From Curtobacterium sp. MCJR17_020 (lineage in GTDB: Bacteria > Actinomycetota > Actinomycetes > Actinomycetales > Microbacteriaceae), in the NCBI RefSeq assembly GCF_003234365.2, contig NZ_CP126260.1, positions 558,001-622,000 on the forward strand: a stretch of DNA of 64,000 nt, in the 5' to 3' direction. This document shows, piece after piece, positions 26,378 to 33,882 of this stretch (position 1 is its first letter; each line of letters starts with the position of its first letter). The translations under genes were made by a program, and so were the position numbers. Under the pieces are notes generated by a model. That model did not search any database and was not told where the DNA came from. It was given only the letters and a program-made list of their open reading frames with translations.

Positions 26378-27673
26378 ATGCCCGCAGCAGTCATCATCGG
26401 AGCCCAGTGGGGCGACGAGGGCAAGGGGAAGGCCACCGACCTCCTCGGCTCCCGCATCGACTACGTCGTGAAGTTCAACGGCGGCAACAACGCCGGCCAC
26501 ACCGTCGTCGTCGGCGGCGAGAAGTACGCGCTGCACCTGCTGCCCTCCGGCATCCTCACGCCCGGCGTCACGCCGATCATCGGCAACGGCGTCGTCGTCG
26601 ACCTCGAGGTGCTGTTCCAGGAACTCGACGCGCTGAAGGCCCGCGGCGTCGACACCTCGAAGCTGCTCGTGTCGGCGAACGCCCACCTCATCACGCACTA
26701 CCACCGCACCATCGACAAGGTGACGGAGCGGTTCCTCGGCAAGCGCCAGATCGGCACCACCGGTCGCGGCATCGGTCCGTCCTACGCCGACAAGATCAAC
26801 CGCGTCGGCATCCGCGTCCAGGACATCTTCGACGAGAACATCCTGCGCCAGAAGGTCGAAGCGGCCCTCGACCAGAAGAACCACCTGCTCGTCAAGGTCT
26901 TCAACCGCCGCGCGATCGACGCCGAAGAAGTGGTCGAGTCGCTGCTGTCCTACGCCGAGCGCCTGCGCCCGATGGTCGCGGACACCGCCCTCGAGATCCA
27001 CCGGGCCCTGGAGCGTGGCGACACCGTCCTGTTCGAGGCCGGTCAGGCGACCATGCTCGACGTCGACCACGGCACCTACCCGTTCGTGACGTCGTCGTCG
27101 GCGACCGCCGGTGGCGCCGCGACCGGTTCCGGCATCGGCCCGGGCAAGCTCGAGCGCATCATCGGCATCGTCAAGGCGTACACGACCCGCGTCGGTGCCG
27201 GTCCGTTCCCGACCGAGCTGTTCGACGAGTCCGGCGAGTTCCTGCGCGCCAACGGCTTCGAGTTCGGCACCACCACGGGCCGTCCGCGCCGCTGTGGTTG
27301 GTACGACGCCCCGATCGCCCGGTACACCGCGCGCATCAACGGCGTGACCGACTTCGTGCTGACCAAGCTCGACGTGCTGACCGGGCTCGAGACGATCCCC
27401 GTGTGCGTCGCCTACGAGGTCGACGGCGTGCGCGTGGACGAGGTCCCCGTGAACCAGTCCGACTTCCACCACGCGAAGCCCGTGTACGAAGAGTTCCCCG
27501 GCTGGACCGAGGACATCACCGGCGCCCGCTCGTTCGACGACCTGCCGAAGAACGCCCAGGACTACGTGCTCGCGGTCGAGGCGATGTCCGGCGCGCGGAT
27601 CTCCGCGATCGGTGTCGGTCCGGGCCGCGACGCCATCGTCGTCCGGCACGACCTGCTCGGCGCCGGCGCCTGA
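26378..27673 (+). CDS. purA: Adenylosuccinate synthetase
   Basis: A 431-residue cytoplasmic enzyme joining IMP and aspartate with GTP to form adenylosuccinate, the first committed step to AMP. Signatures are the N-terminal loop GAQWGDEGKGKATDLL, NGGNNAGHTV, the active-site QIGTTGRGIGPSYADK and the aspartate-loop GTTTGRPRRCGWYD. Length is normal. ATG 26378 has GAGGAGA about 7 nt upstream. A tyrosine phosphatase gene follows 2 nt after the stop, so they share a transcript. Confidence 0.98.
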   Translation: MPAAVIIGAQWGDEGKGKATDLLGSRIDYVVKFNGGNNAGHTVVVGGEKYALHLLPSGILTPGVTPIIGNGVVVDLEVLFQELDALKARGVDTSKLLVSANAHLITHYHRTIDKVTERFLGKRQIGTTGRGIGPSYADKINRVGIRVQDIFDENILRQKVEAALDQKNHLLVKVFNRRAIDAEEVVESLLSYAERLRPMVADTALEIHRALERGDTVLFEAGQATMLDVDHGTYPFVTSSSATAGGAATGSGIGPGKLERIIGIVKAYTTRVGAGPFPTELFDESGEFLRANGFEFGTTTGRPRRCGWYDAPIARYTARINGVTDFVLTKLDVLTGLETIPVCVAYEVDGVRVDEVPVNQSDFHHAKPVYEEFPGWTEDITGARSFDDLPKNAQDYVLAVEAMSGARISAIGVGPGRDAIVVRHDLLGAGA

Positions 27674-27675
27674 CG

Positions 27676-28236
27676 ATGCGGGTCCTGTTCGTCTGCAGCG
27701 GCAACATCTGTCGTTCGCCGCTCGGCGCGCAGGTCCTGACGGCGCGACTCGGCCCGGACGCTGCGGCGTTCGTGGTCGAGTCCGCCGGCACCATCGCCGA
27801 CGACGGCGCCGCGATGGACGGCGCCGCCGCAGCACAGTCCGTCCGGCTCGGCGGTGATCCGTCGGGGCACGGCTCGCGCTACTTGACGACCGCGATCGTC
27901 GAGGACGCCGACCTGGTGCTGACGGCCGAACGGTCGCACCGCGCGGCCGCGGTGTCGCTCGCACCCCGGGCGACGAAGCGGGCGTTCACCATCAAGCAGT
28001 TCGCGCGGGTCCTCGGTGGGCTCGAGCCCGGTGACCTGGCCGACGTGCACTCGCCCGAGGCCCTGGTCGAACGGGTCGCACGCCTGCGCGGCACCGTCCC
28101 GCCGCCGGCCGACCCCGCGGACGACGACGTCGACGACCCCTACCGCCGGTCCGAGGCGACCCACGCTCGGGTCGCCGACGAGATCGACGCCGCGCTCGCG
28201 CCCATCGCCGACGCGCTCCGGGCCGCCCTGCGCTGA
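27676..28236 (+). CDS. Low-molecular-weight protein tyrosine phosphatase
   Basis: A 186-residue phosphatase. The P-loop FVCSGNICRSP carries Cys7 and Arg13 (CX5R), and the general acid lies in a late DDPYRRS (DPYR) segment. It removes phosphate from tyrosine in partner proteins; relatives often oppose BY-kinases of polysaccharide export. Here it sits behind purA, about 24 kb from the BY-kinase at 52063, so that pairing is only a possibility. Residues 110-150 are longer than in typical ~150-residue members. Confidence 0.92.
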   Translation: MRVLFVCSGNICRSPLGAQVLTARLGPDAAAFVVESAGTIADDGAAMDGAAAAQSVRLGGDPSGHGSRYLTTAIVEDADLVLTAERSHRAAAVSLAPRATKRAFTIKQFARVLGGLEPGDLADVHSPEALVERVARLRGTVPPPADPADDDVDDPYRRSEATHARVADEIDAALAPIADALRAALR

Positions 28237-28279
28237 CGCCGCGCCGACCGAGCTCGCACGGTGCGAGCCCTTTCGTCCG

Positions 28280-28340
28280 GTGCGAGGTTGCCTCTTCGGT
28301 GCGGGGGCTTTGTCCGCGCACGGAGTGTGCAACCTCGCAC
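28280..28340. repeat. Dispersed palindromic element, copy B
   Basis: GTGCGAGGTTGC (28280-28291) pairs with GCAACCTCGCAC (28329-28340). The internal order matches copy A at 15485. The fifth base after GAGG-TT differs (C in A, G in B) and its partner changes to match, a covariation supporting a selected or recently propagated hairpin. Confidence 0.65.
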
Positions 28341-28387
28341 GGGCCGGCGGACGTCGCACCGTGCACGGTGCCGTGCGAGGATGACTC

Positions 28388-28879
28388 ATGCCCGTCGTCG
28401 AGTCCCGCTGTGTCGTGCCGGTCGAACCAGCCGTCGCCTTCGCCGTCTCGCAGACGCAGGGAGCGATCCGGAAGCGCTGGGACCCCTTCATCCGACGCCA
28501 GCACCTGGTCGGTGGTGCGACGGTCCCCGGCAAGGGTGTGCGGACGTACACCGTGCAGCGGTTCGGCTTCGCGATGGAGAGCGAGTACGTCTCGTACCAC
28601 CCGCCGTCGAACGTCGGGATGAAGATGACCAAGGGGTCGTGGTTCTTCGAGCGGATGGGCGGCGGGTGGCGCTTCACCGCGGCCGAGGGCGAGCCGGGGC
28701 GCACGCTGGCGGTCTGGCGGTACAACTTCACCTGCCGGCCGAAGTGGTTGGCGCCGCTCGCCGAACGGATCGGCGTGCTCGTGCTGCAGCGGGACATCGA
28801 CCGGCGCATCCGCGGCTTCGCCCGGGGCTGTGAGGACCCCGTCGTCCTGGCCCACGTGGCCGCCCAGCACACCGCCTGA
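28388..28879 (+). CDS. SRPBCC-family protein
   Basis: A 163-residue soluble protein with the START/Bet v1-like (SRPBCC) pattern: VPVEPAVAFAVSQT at the start, a central GGATVPGKGVRTYTVQRFGF hydrophobic sheet, RTLAVWRYNFTCRP, and a C-terminal amphipathic helix (RRIRGFARGCED). Such domains bind lipids or polyketide-like ligands. No specific role is evident. The ATG lies just after dispersed repeat B; GAGGAT 5 nt before it could be a -10 box. Confidence 0.75.
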   Translation: MPVVESRCVVPVEPAVAFAVSQTQGAIRKRWDPFIRRQHLVGGATVPGKGVRTYTVQRFGFAMESEYVSYHPPSNVGMKMTKGSWFFERMGGGWRFTAAEGEPGRTLAVWRYNFTCRPKWLAPLAERIGVLVLQRDIDRRIRGFARGCEDPVVLAHVAAQHTA

Positions 28880-28961
28880 GCGGCCCGGGAGCCCTTGCAT
28901 CCTTCGATGGAACTCCCGCAGGTGCATCCCGAAGCCGGTCGTCCCCGAGCGCGCTGATTCC

Positions 28962-28967
28962 TAGCGT
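28962..28967 (+). promoter_or_regulatory. -10 box, leaderless promoter of CPBP gene
   Basis: TAGCGT ends 7 nt before ATG 28975, identical in sequence and spacing to the epimerase promoter at 17464. Two TGCATCC direct repeats (about 28897 and 28923) lie upstream and could be regulator sites. Confidence 0.5.
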
Positions 28968-28974
28968 CGTGTGC

Positions 28975-29949
28975 ATGACGAACACCACCGAAGCCCGGCC
29001 CACCGCCGGCACCACTCCGCGGGAGCGAGGGGGAGTCAGCGGCGTCATCGCCCGGCACCCGCTCGCGTCCTTCTTCACCCTCGCGCTCGGCCTCAGCTGG
29101 CTGGCATGGATCCCGTACATCCTGTCGCCGCACGGCCTGGGCGTGTGGGACCTGCACTTCCCCGAGGTCCTCGGCTCCGCGCAGTTCACCGGCGTGCTGC
29201 CCGGGGCGCTGCTCGGCCCGTTGGGCGGCGCGTTCATCGTCACCGCGGTCGCCGACGGCCGTCCGGGCCTCCGTCGCTGGGTCGGCCGGCTGTTCCGCTG
29301 GCGGGTCGCCTGGTACTGGTACGCCCTGGCGCTCGTCGTCGTGCCGGCCGTGATCGTCGCGTCCGCACTGCCCTTCGCCGGCGGTGACGTGCGCGCCCCC
29401 TCGGCGCTGGCGTTCGCCGCCCTGGTGCCCGGCCTGCTCATCCAGCTGTTCTCGACCGGCCTGAGCGAGGAGCCCGGCTGGCGCGACTTCGCCCTGCCCC
29501 GGCTGCAGCACCGCTTCGGCGGGCTCGGAGCCGCCGCGATCCTCGGTCCGATCTGGGCACTCTGGCACATGCCGCTCTACCTGAGCGACTGGGGCGGGTG
29601 GCCGAACGCGCACTGGAGCGAGCCTGTGGTCTTCGCCCTGTTCACGATCACGTTCAACGTCGTGATGATCCAGGTGTTCAACAAGACCGGTGAGAGCCTG
29701 CCCCTTGCGCTGCTGCTGCACGTCGGCGTGAACAACACGATCTCGACGCTGTTCCCGGAGATGTACCCGAGCATGACCGCCGGCACGCTGATGATCGGCC
29801 TGACCATCACCTCGACCGTCGCCGCCGCGGTGCTCCTCGTCGTCACCCGCGGCCGCCTGGGCTACGACCCGGCGCGCCGTGCGCTGCCGATCGACGCCCC
29901 GGTCCCCGCCCGCACCCGCCTCGTAGGATCACACGATGGCCTCCGCTGA
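28975..29949 (+). CDS. CPBP-family intramembrane metalloprotease
   Basis: A 324-residue membrane protein with about eight helices. CPBP motifs are SEEPGWRDF (EExxxR), PIWALWHMPLY and LLLHVGVNNT. This is the subtype with EEPGWRGF common in Gram-positives; substrate unknown. The 3' end contains the promoter and start of the histidine kinase gene (14-nt overlap), so the two are adjacent but the kinase can also be made from its own promoter. Confidence 0.88.
   Translation: MTNTTEARPTAGTTPRERGGVSGVIARHPLASFFTLALGLSWLAWIPYILSPHGLGVWDLHFPEVLGSAQFTGVLPGALLGPLGGAFIVTAVADGRPGLRRWVGRLFRWRVAWYWYALALVVVPAVIVASALPFAGGDVRAPSALAFAALVPGLLIQLFSTGLSEEPGWRDFALPRLQHRFGGLGAAAILGPIWALWHMPLYLSDWGGWPNAHWSEPVVFALFTITFNVVMIQVFNKTGESLPLALLLHVGVNNTISTLFPEMYPSMTAGTLMIGLTITSTVAAAVLLVVTRGRLGYDPARRALPIDAPVPARTRLVGSHDGLR
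29924..29929 (+). promoter_or_regulatory. -10 box inside CPBP gene for histidine kinase
   Basis: TAGGAT ends 6 nt before the kinase ATG at 29936 and lies within the last codons of the CPBP gene. Confidence 0.5.
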
Positions 29950-31291
29950 CCCGCGCACCCGTCCGCCGCGCGACGGCGACCCGCGCACCCGCGACCGCCG
30001 CGTCGACGTGCTCGTCGCGCTCGGCACGGCCGTCGTGGCCCTCGGCCTGCTGCTCGGCCTGCCGCCGCTGGACGCCCTCGAGCCGGACGGCCCCGCCCTG
30101 GCACTGCGGGTGCCGGCACCGTTCACCGCCGCGTGGACCGTCCTGGCGCTCGGCCTGCTGGTCCAGTCCGCCGCCCTGCTCGCCGCCCGTCGGGCACCAC
30201 GAACCGTGCTCGTCGCGGTGTCCGCGCTGCCGGTGCTCGTCGCCGCGCTCGCTCCGCAGTCGCTCGACCTGTTCGGCCTCACCGCGCTGCCAGTCGTCGT
30301 CGCCGTCGTCCTCGCCGCCCTCCGCGTCTCACTCGCTCGCCTGTGGCCGACGCTGTTGGTCGCCGCCGCGCTCGTGGCAGCCGGCAGCACGGTCCTGTCC
30401 GCGGTCGCCGGCGGAGCGCTCCGGGGCGACGTCACGCAGGGACTGTCCGGCGCACTCGGCCAGGGCGTCCTGCAGGCCGTCGGCGCCGTCGGGCTCCCGC
30501 TCCTGGTCACCCTGCTGGTGCGGTCCCGCCGCGAGGTCCGCGCCGCCCGCACCGCCGAGGCGAGCGCGGTCTTCCGCGAACAGGACGCCCTGGTCGACGC
30601 GGCGGTGTCCCGTGAACGGGCCGCCATGGCCCGCGAGCTCCACGACATCGCCGCCCACCACCTGTCCGGCATCGCCCTGATGGCCGCCGTGATCGACCGG
30701 CAGATCGACAGCGACCCGGAGCGCGCGCACGAGGGTGCCCGTCAGGTGCGGGAGCAGAGCACCGCCGTCCTCGACGACCTGCGCCGCCTGGTCGGGCTCC
30801 TGCGCGAGGACGTCCCCGCCGAACGCGCGGTCGAGACGGTCGCCGGCATCGTCGACCTGGTCGAGCGTGCCCGGTTCCGCAGCGACGTGCGCCTCGACGT
30901 GCTCGCTGGCTACCACCAGCACGGAGCGCAGGCACTGGCCGACGGCGTCGGCCCGCTCGCGCAGCTCGCCGCCTACCGGACGGTGCAGGAGGCGCTGGCC
31001 AACGCCGCCCTGCACGCCCCGTCCGCGCCGTGCACGGTCACCGTCGACGACCGCGACCCGACCCGGGTGGTGATCCGGGTGGAGAACGCACCGGCCGCCG
31101 CTCCGGCAGCGCCGACCTCACCGTCGGGCGGCAACGGCCTGCGGGGGATGCGCGAGCGGGCGGACCTGGTGGGGGCGAGCCTCCAGACCGGTCCCACCGC
31201 CACCGGCGGATGGCTGGTGGAGCTGGCGCTCGGACGGGAGGCACCTGCCGCACCCGCGCAGGCCACCGACGGTGACGAGGTGGTCGCGTGA
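29936..31291 (+). CDS. Two-component sensor histidine kinase, NarL-partner type
   Basis: A 451-residue membrane kinase with about six N-terminal helices and no large external sensor, followed by a HisKA_3 dimerisation helix (ERAAMARELHDIAAHHLSGIAL, quoted in part; phosphoacceptor His in ELHDIAAHH). An ATPase domain (YRTVQEALANAALHA, GGNGLRGMRERADLVGA) completes it. It autophosphorylates and passes phosphate to the response regulator whose GTG overlaps its stop by 4 nt. The C-terminal GREAPAAP includes a copy of the GGACGGGAGGC repeat. Signal unknown; the kinase follows a membrane protease. Confidence 0.93.
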   Translation: MASADPRTRPPRDGDPRTRDRRVDVLVALGTAVVALGLLLGLPPLDALEPDGPALALRVPAPFTAAWTVLALGLLVQSAALLAARRAPRTVLVAVSALPVLVAALAPQSLDLFGLTALPVVVAVVLAALRVSLARLWPTLLVAAALVAAGSTVLSAVAGGALRGDVTQGLSGALGQGVLQAVGAVGLPLLVTLLVRSRREVRAARTAEASAVFREQDALVDAAVSRERAAMARELHDIAAHHLSGIALMAAVIDRQIDSDPERAHEGARQVREQSTAVLDDLRRLVGLLREDVPAERAVETVAGIVDLVERARFRSDVRLDVLAGYHQHGAQALADGVGPLAQLAAYRTVQEALANAALHAPSAPCTVTVDDRDPTRVVIRVENAPAAAPAAPTSPSGGNGLRGMRERADLVGASLQTGPTATGGWLVELALGREAPAAPAQATDGDEVVA

Positions 31292-31956
31292 TCCGCGTGC
31301 TGGTGGCGGACGACCAGCCGCTGGTCCGTGCCGGGGTGTCCGCCCTGCTCGGCGCGGAGGCCGACATCGAGGTGGTCGGCGTGGCCGCCGACGGCGGCGA
31401 GGCGCTCGCGCTGGCGCGCTCGTTGCGACCCGACGTGGCCTGCCTGGACATCCGGATGCCCGTGAAGAACGGCATCGAGCTCGCGCGGCTGTTCTGCGCT
31501 CCCGACGCCGACCCGGCGATCCCGGTGCTGATGCTCACGACGTTCGACCTGGACGACTACGTGTTCGGTGCGCTCGAGGCCGGTGCCTCCGGGTTCCTGC
31601 TGAAGGATGCCGAGCCGGACACCATCGTCGACGCCGTGCGGCAGGTCGCCGCGGGGAACGGGACGCTCGACCAGGCCCTGACCCGGCGGGTGCTGCGCGA
31701 GTTCGCGTCGCGACGGAGCCTGCAGCCGGTGTCGGGGGACCGGGCAGACGGAGTGCTCACCGCCCGCGAACGCGAGGTCCTGCTGCTGCTCGCGCAGGGG
31801 ATGTCGAACGAGGAGATCGCGGTCGCTCTCGTGCTCGAGGTCTCGACCGTGAAGTCGCACCTGGCGCGGATGCTGCCGAAGCTCGGGGTGCGGTCGCGGT
31901 TGCAGGCCGTGGTGTGGGCGTACCAGAACCGGATCGTGGCGGTCCCCGAGCCGTAG
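31288..31956 (+). CDS. NarL/FixJ-family response regulator
   Basis: A 222-residue DNA-binding regulator. The receiver domain has DDQ near the start, the phosphoacceptor Asp in ACLDIRMP, TTFD and Lys in FLLKDAEP. A LuxR-type HTH follows (LTAREREVLLLLAQGMSNEEIA, quoted in part). It is the partner of the kinase upstream, with coupled translation (GTGA). Target genes are not identifiable. Confidence 0.95.
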   Translation: MIRVLVADDQPLVRAGVSALLGAEADIEVVGVAADGGEALALARSLRPDVACLDIRMPVKNGIELARLFCAPDADPAIPVLMLTTFDLDDYVFGALEAGASGFLLKDAEPDTIVDAVRQVAAGNGTLDQALTRRVLREFASRRSLQPVSGDRADGVLTAREREVLLLLAQGMSNEEIAVALVLEVSTVKSHLARMLPKLGVRSRLQAVVWAYQNRIVAVPEP

Positions 31957-31980
31957 GGCGCGCGTGGTGCGTGCCGGGCG

Positions 31981-32460
31981 TCAGCCGGTGGTGAGCGGCT
32001 CGGCGGCGCCGGGGACGACGAGACGCCAGACGCTGTCGTCGTCCTCGGGGTCGGCCTTCGTCAGGTAGAGGCGGAACGTTCCTTCCGCTGCGAGGACGTC
32101 GCCGTCGAGGTACTCGACGGGTTCACCGCTCGTCTCGCACTGGTCCGAGGTGCTGATGACCTGGATGGTGTGGCCGGGGTCGTCGCCCTTCGACACGTCG
32201 GTGACCGACGCGTCGTAGACGTCGTAGACGCCCTGGAACTCGACGGTGCGGCCGGTCTTGTCGACCTCCGCATCGACGACGAGGTCAGCAGCTGCACGGC
32301 GTTCGGCCGGAGTGTCGAGTGCGATGCGCGAGGCACACGCCACGCTCTTCTCCTCGGTGTCCCGGCGGGGCTGGACCCGGCCCTCCGCATCGCACCCCGC
32401 GAGCCCGCCGGTGACCACCAGGGCCAGCACCACGACCGGTACGATCCGTCCCCACTGCAT
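31981..32460 (-). CDS. Lipoprotein
   Basis: A 159-residue product: signal peptide with lipobox (LAGC, Cys about 23), then a small soluble domain (DVYDASVTDVSKGDDPGHTIQV) with a conserved-looking Cys pair. It should be lipid-anchored outside the membrane. Family not recognised. ATG 32460 is 6 nt after GATACT, a leaderless arrangement. Convergent with the response regulator, 24 bp away. Confidence 0.8.
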   Translation of the reverse strand: MQWGRIVPVVVLALVVTGGLAGCDAEGRVQPRRDTEEKSVACASRIALDTPAERRAAADLVVDAEVDKTGRTVEFQGVYDVYDASVTDVSKGDDPGHTIQVISTSDQCETSGEPVEYLDGDVLAAEGTFRLYLTKADPEDDDSVWRLVVPGAAEPLTTG

Positions 32461-32466
32461 GGGATG

Positions 32467-32472
32467 AGTATC
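32467..32472 (-). promoter_or_regulatory. -10 box, lipoprotein gene
   Basis: GATACT on the minus strand ends 6 nt before ATG 32460. Confidence 0.5.
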
Positions 32473-32535
32473 GCTCGCAGGTCGATCGGTGGGAAGTGTC
32501 GTGGCCGGATCGTGCTGGTCCGTTTTGCGCGCGAT

Positions 32536-32547
32536 CCCCGTTCGGGG
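32536..32547. promoter_or_regulatory. CCCCGTTCGGGG site
   Basis: A near-palindrome between the lipoprotein and the divergent TetR-like gene. It shares CCCCGTTY with reverse-strand sites at 22039, 46171 and 46391. Confidence 0.35.
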
Positions 32548-32584
32548 GCTTGGGTGGGACCGGTGTGCCTGGTGGGGTGTATGC

Positions 32585-33220
32585 ATGCACATCGAATCAT
32601 CGCGCCGGACCTCGGACGATGCTGCCCTCCGATCGGCCGTCGTGGACGGGATGATCACGGCACTGCGGACACGTCCGCTCCACGAGGTGACCCCGGCCGT
32701 CGTCGCGGACCACGCCGGCCAGGACGTCGACGTGGTCGAGCGGACGTTCCCCAGCTGGGACGGTCTGCTCCTGGCCACCATCGACCACTGGAACGAGCAG
32801 CGCACCGCACCGCTCATGCCACTCGCCGAACGGTTCGGGACGGTGCCGTTCCTGCGTGCGATCGTGACCGCGAACATCGCCGACCCGTCCCTGATGCGCT
32901 TCCTCACCGCCACCCTGAACATCGCGGCGTCACCGGAGCACCCGCTCGCGCCGATGTTGCACGCGCGGTGGCGCCGCTTCCACGCCTTCGTGCAGGACTC
33001 CCTGCAGCGCGACAGCCTGCTCGGTCGCGAGCCGAGCACCATGGAGCCGTCGCGCGGCGCCGAGCAGCTGCTCGCGACCTACGAGGGACTGCAGCTGCAG
33101 TCCATGGTGCGCCCCGAGATGGACCTGCTCGAAGCGTTCGACCGGGCAGTCACCCGGTTGCGCGAGGGATGGTCCCGCGAGTACGTCGCCCCCGTGTGGG
33201 ACCTCGACCTGGTGAGCTGA
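32585..33220 (+). CDS. TetR-family regulator related to the BLUF-TetR proteins
   Basis: A 211-residue regulator. The N-terminal HTH is divergent (VVDGMITALRTRPLHEVTPAVVADHAGQDVDVVERTF in outline). The C-terminal half is clearly homologous to the C-terminal halves of the BLUF-TetR genes at 33837 and 42046: shared GREPSTMEP/GREPATMDP, EQLLAxYxGLxxQS, AFDRAVTRLREGW. It lacks the BLUF domain. ATG 32585 replaces a longer start whose extension is not protein-like. Ligand and target unknown. Confidence 0.8.
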   Translation: MHIESSRRTSDDAALRSAVVDGMITALRTRPLHEVTPAVVADHAGQDVDVVERTFPSWDGLLLATIDHWNEQRTAPLMPLAERFGTVPFLRAIVTANIADPSLMRFLTATLNIAASPEHPLAPMLHARWRRFHAFVQDSLQRDSLLGREPSTMEPSRGAEQLLATYEGLQLQSMVRPEMDLLEAFDRAVTRLREGWSREYVAPVWDLDLVS

Positions 33221-33240
33221 CCCGGACCCACCGCAGACCA

Positions 33241-33280
33241 CGGACGCTAGGGCGTCCGAGGGCAGACGCCAGCCGTCTGC
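33241..33280 (+). terminator. Double hairpin after TetR-like gene
   Basis: CGGACGC/GCGTCCG (33241-33258, 4-nt loop) is followed at once by GCAGACG/CGTCTGC (33262-33280, 5-nt loop), 20 bp after the stop at 33220. Confidence 0.5.
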
Positions 33281-33288
33281 ACGCGCCA

Positions 33289-33311
33289 CCGCTCGATTCG
33301 GGTTCGAGCGG
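33289..33311. repeat. TTCGGGT-loop hairpin, copy 1
   Basis: CCGCTCGA pairs with TCGAGCGG around the 7-nt loop TTCGGGT. Upstream of the GNAT gene. Confidence 0.6.
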
Positions 33312-33323
33312 AAGCGCGCACAC

Positions 33324-33360
33324 CGTGCCGCCGCTCGATTCGGGTTCGAGCGGCGGCACG
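33324..33360. repeat. TTCGGGT-loop hairpin, copy 2
   Basis: A 15-bp perfect stem (33324-33338 with 33346-33360) around the same TTCGGGT loop, 12 bp after copy 1. Either could act as a terminator of the upstream gene or as a structured leader for the GNAT gene. Confidence 0.65.
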
Positions 33361-33420
33361 CACACCGATCACCCACGGGGCACCCGCGACGACGCGGCGC
33401 CGGGCGAGGAACACACCACG

Positions 33421-33882
33421 ATGCAGCACCTGACGTTCTCGGTCGCGGCCGAGCCATTCGACCACGAGGACGCCGTCCGGCTGCGCGCCGCGGCGCGGAT
33501 CGAGGTCGACCGGATCTACGGCCGCCCGGCCGACCGTGGCCGTCCGCTGACCGAGGCGACCGCCGCCGTGCACGTCATCGCCCGCGACCCCTCCGGTCTG
33601 GCACTCGGTAGCGCGTCGCTCAGTGCCGCGGGAGACGGGGTCTTCGAGATCCGGCGGCTGTTCGTCCGACCGGACTCCCGCGGGCAGGGCGTCGGCGACC
33701 TGCTGGTGCTCGAACTGCTCGCGCAGGCCGAAGAGCTGCAGGCGCCGGCGGTCGTCGCCGAGTTCGGCGTGCTGCAGCCGCACGCCGCCGCGCTGTTCAG
33801 CCGGAACGGGTTCGTGCGGATCCAGCCGTTCGGGCCCTACCGCGACGACCCTGAGTCGGTCTGCTTCTCGCGGGCGTTGTGA
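33421..33882 (+). CDS. GNAT-family N-acetyltransferase
   Basis: A 153-residue acetyltransferase. The acetyl-CoA loop is RRLFVRPDSRGQGVGDLLV (motif RGQGVG), preceded by the sheet IARDPSGLALGSASL, with a C-terminal ALFSRNGFVRIQPFGPY. It transfers acetyl from CoA to an amine or antibiotic-like substrate that cannot be named. ATG 33421 opens the domain; GAGGA lies about 11 nt upstream. The 3' end overlaps the convergent BLUF-TetR gene by 46 bp. Confidence 0.88.
   Translation: MQHLTFSVAAEPFDHEDAVRLRAAARIEVDRIYGRPADRGRPLTEATAAVHVIARDPSGLALGSASLSAAGDGVFEIRRLFVRPDSRGQGVGDLLVLELLAQAEELQAPAVVAEFGVLQPHAAALFSRNGFVRIQPFGPYRDDPESVCFSRAL

Noticed and set aside
32489..32584. Longer N-terminus for the TetR-like gene
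   Set aside because: The extra 32 residues are Trp/Cys/Gly-rich and not like any regulator N-terminus; the internal ATG at 32585 opens directly into a plausible sequence.
33289..33360. Possible two-repeat CRISPR array (identical 22-nt repeats)
   Set aside because: Each repeat is itself a hairpin with a 12-19 nt gap, only two copies and no cas genes. The TTCGGGT-loop family explains it better.
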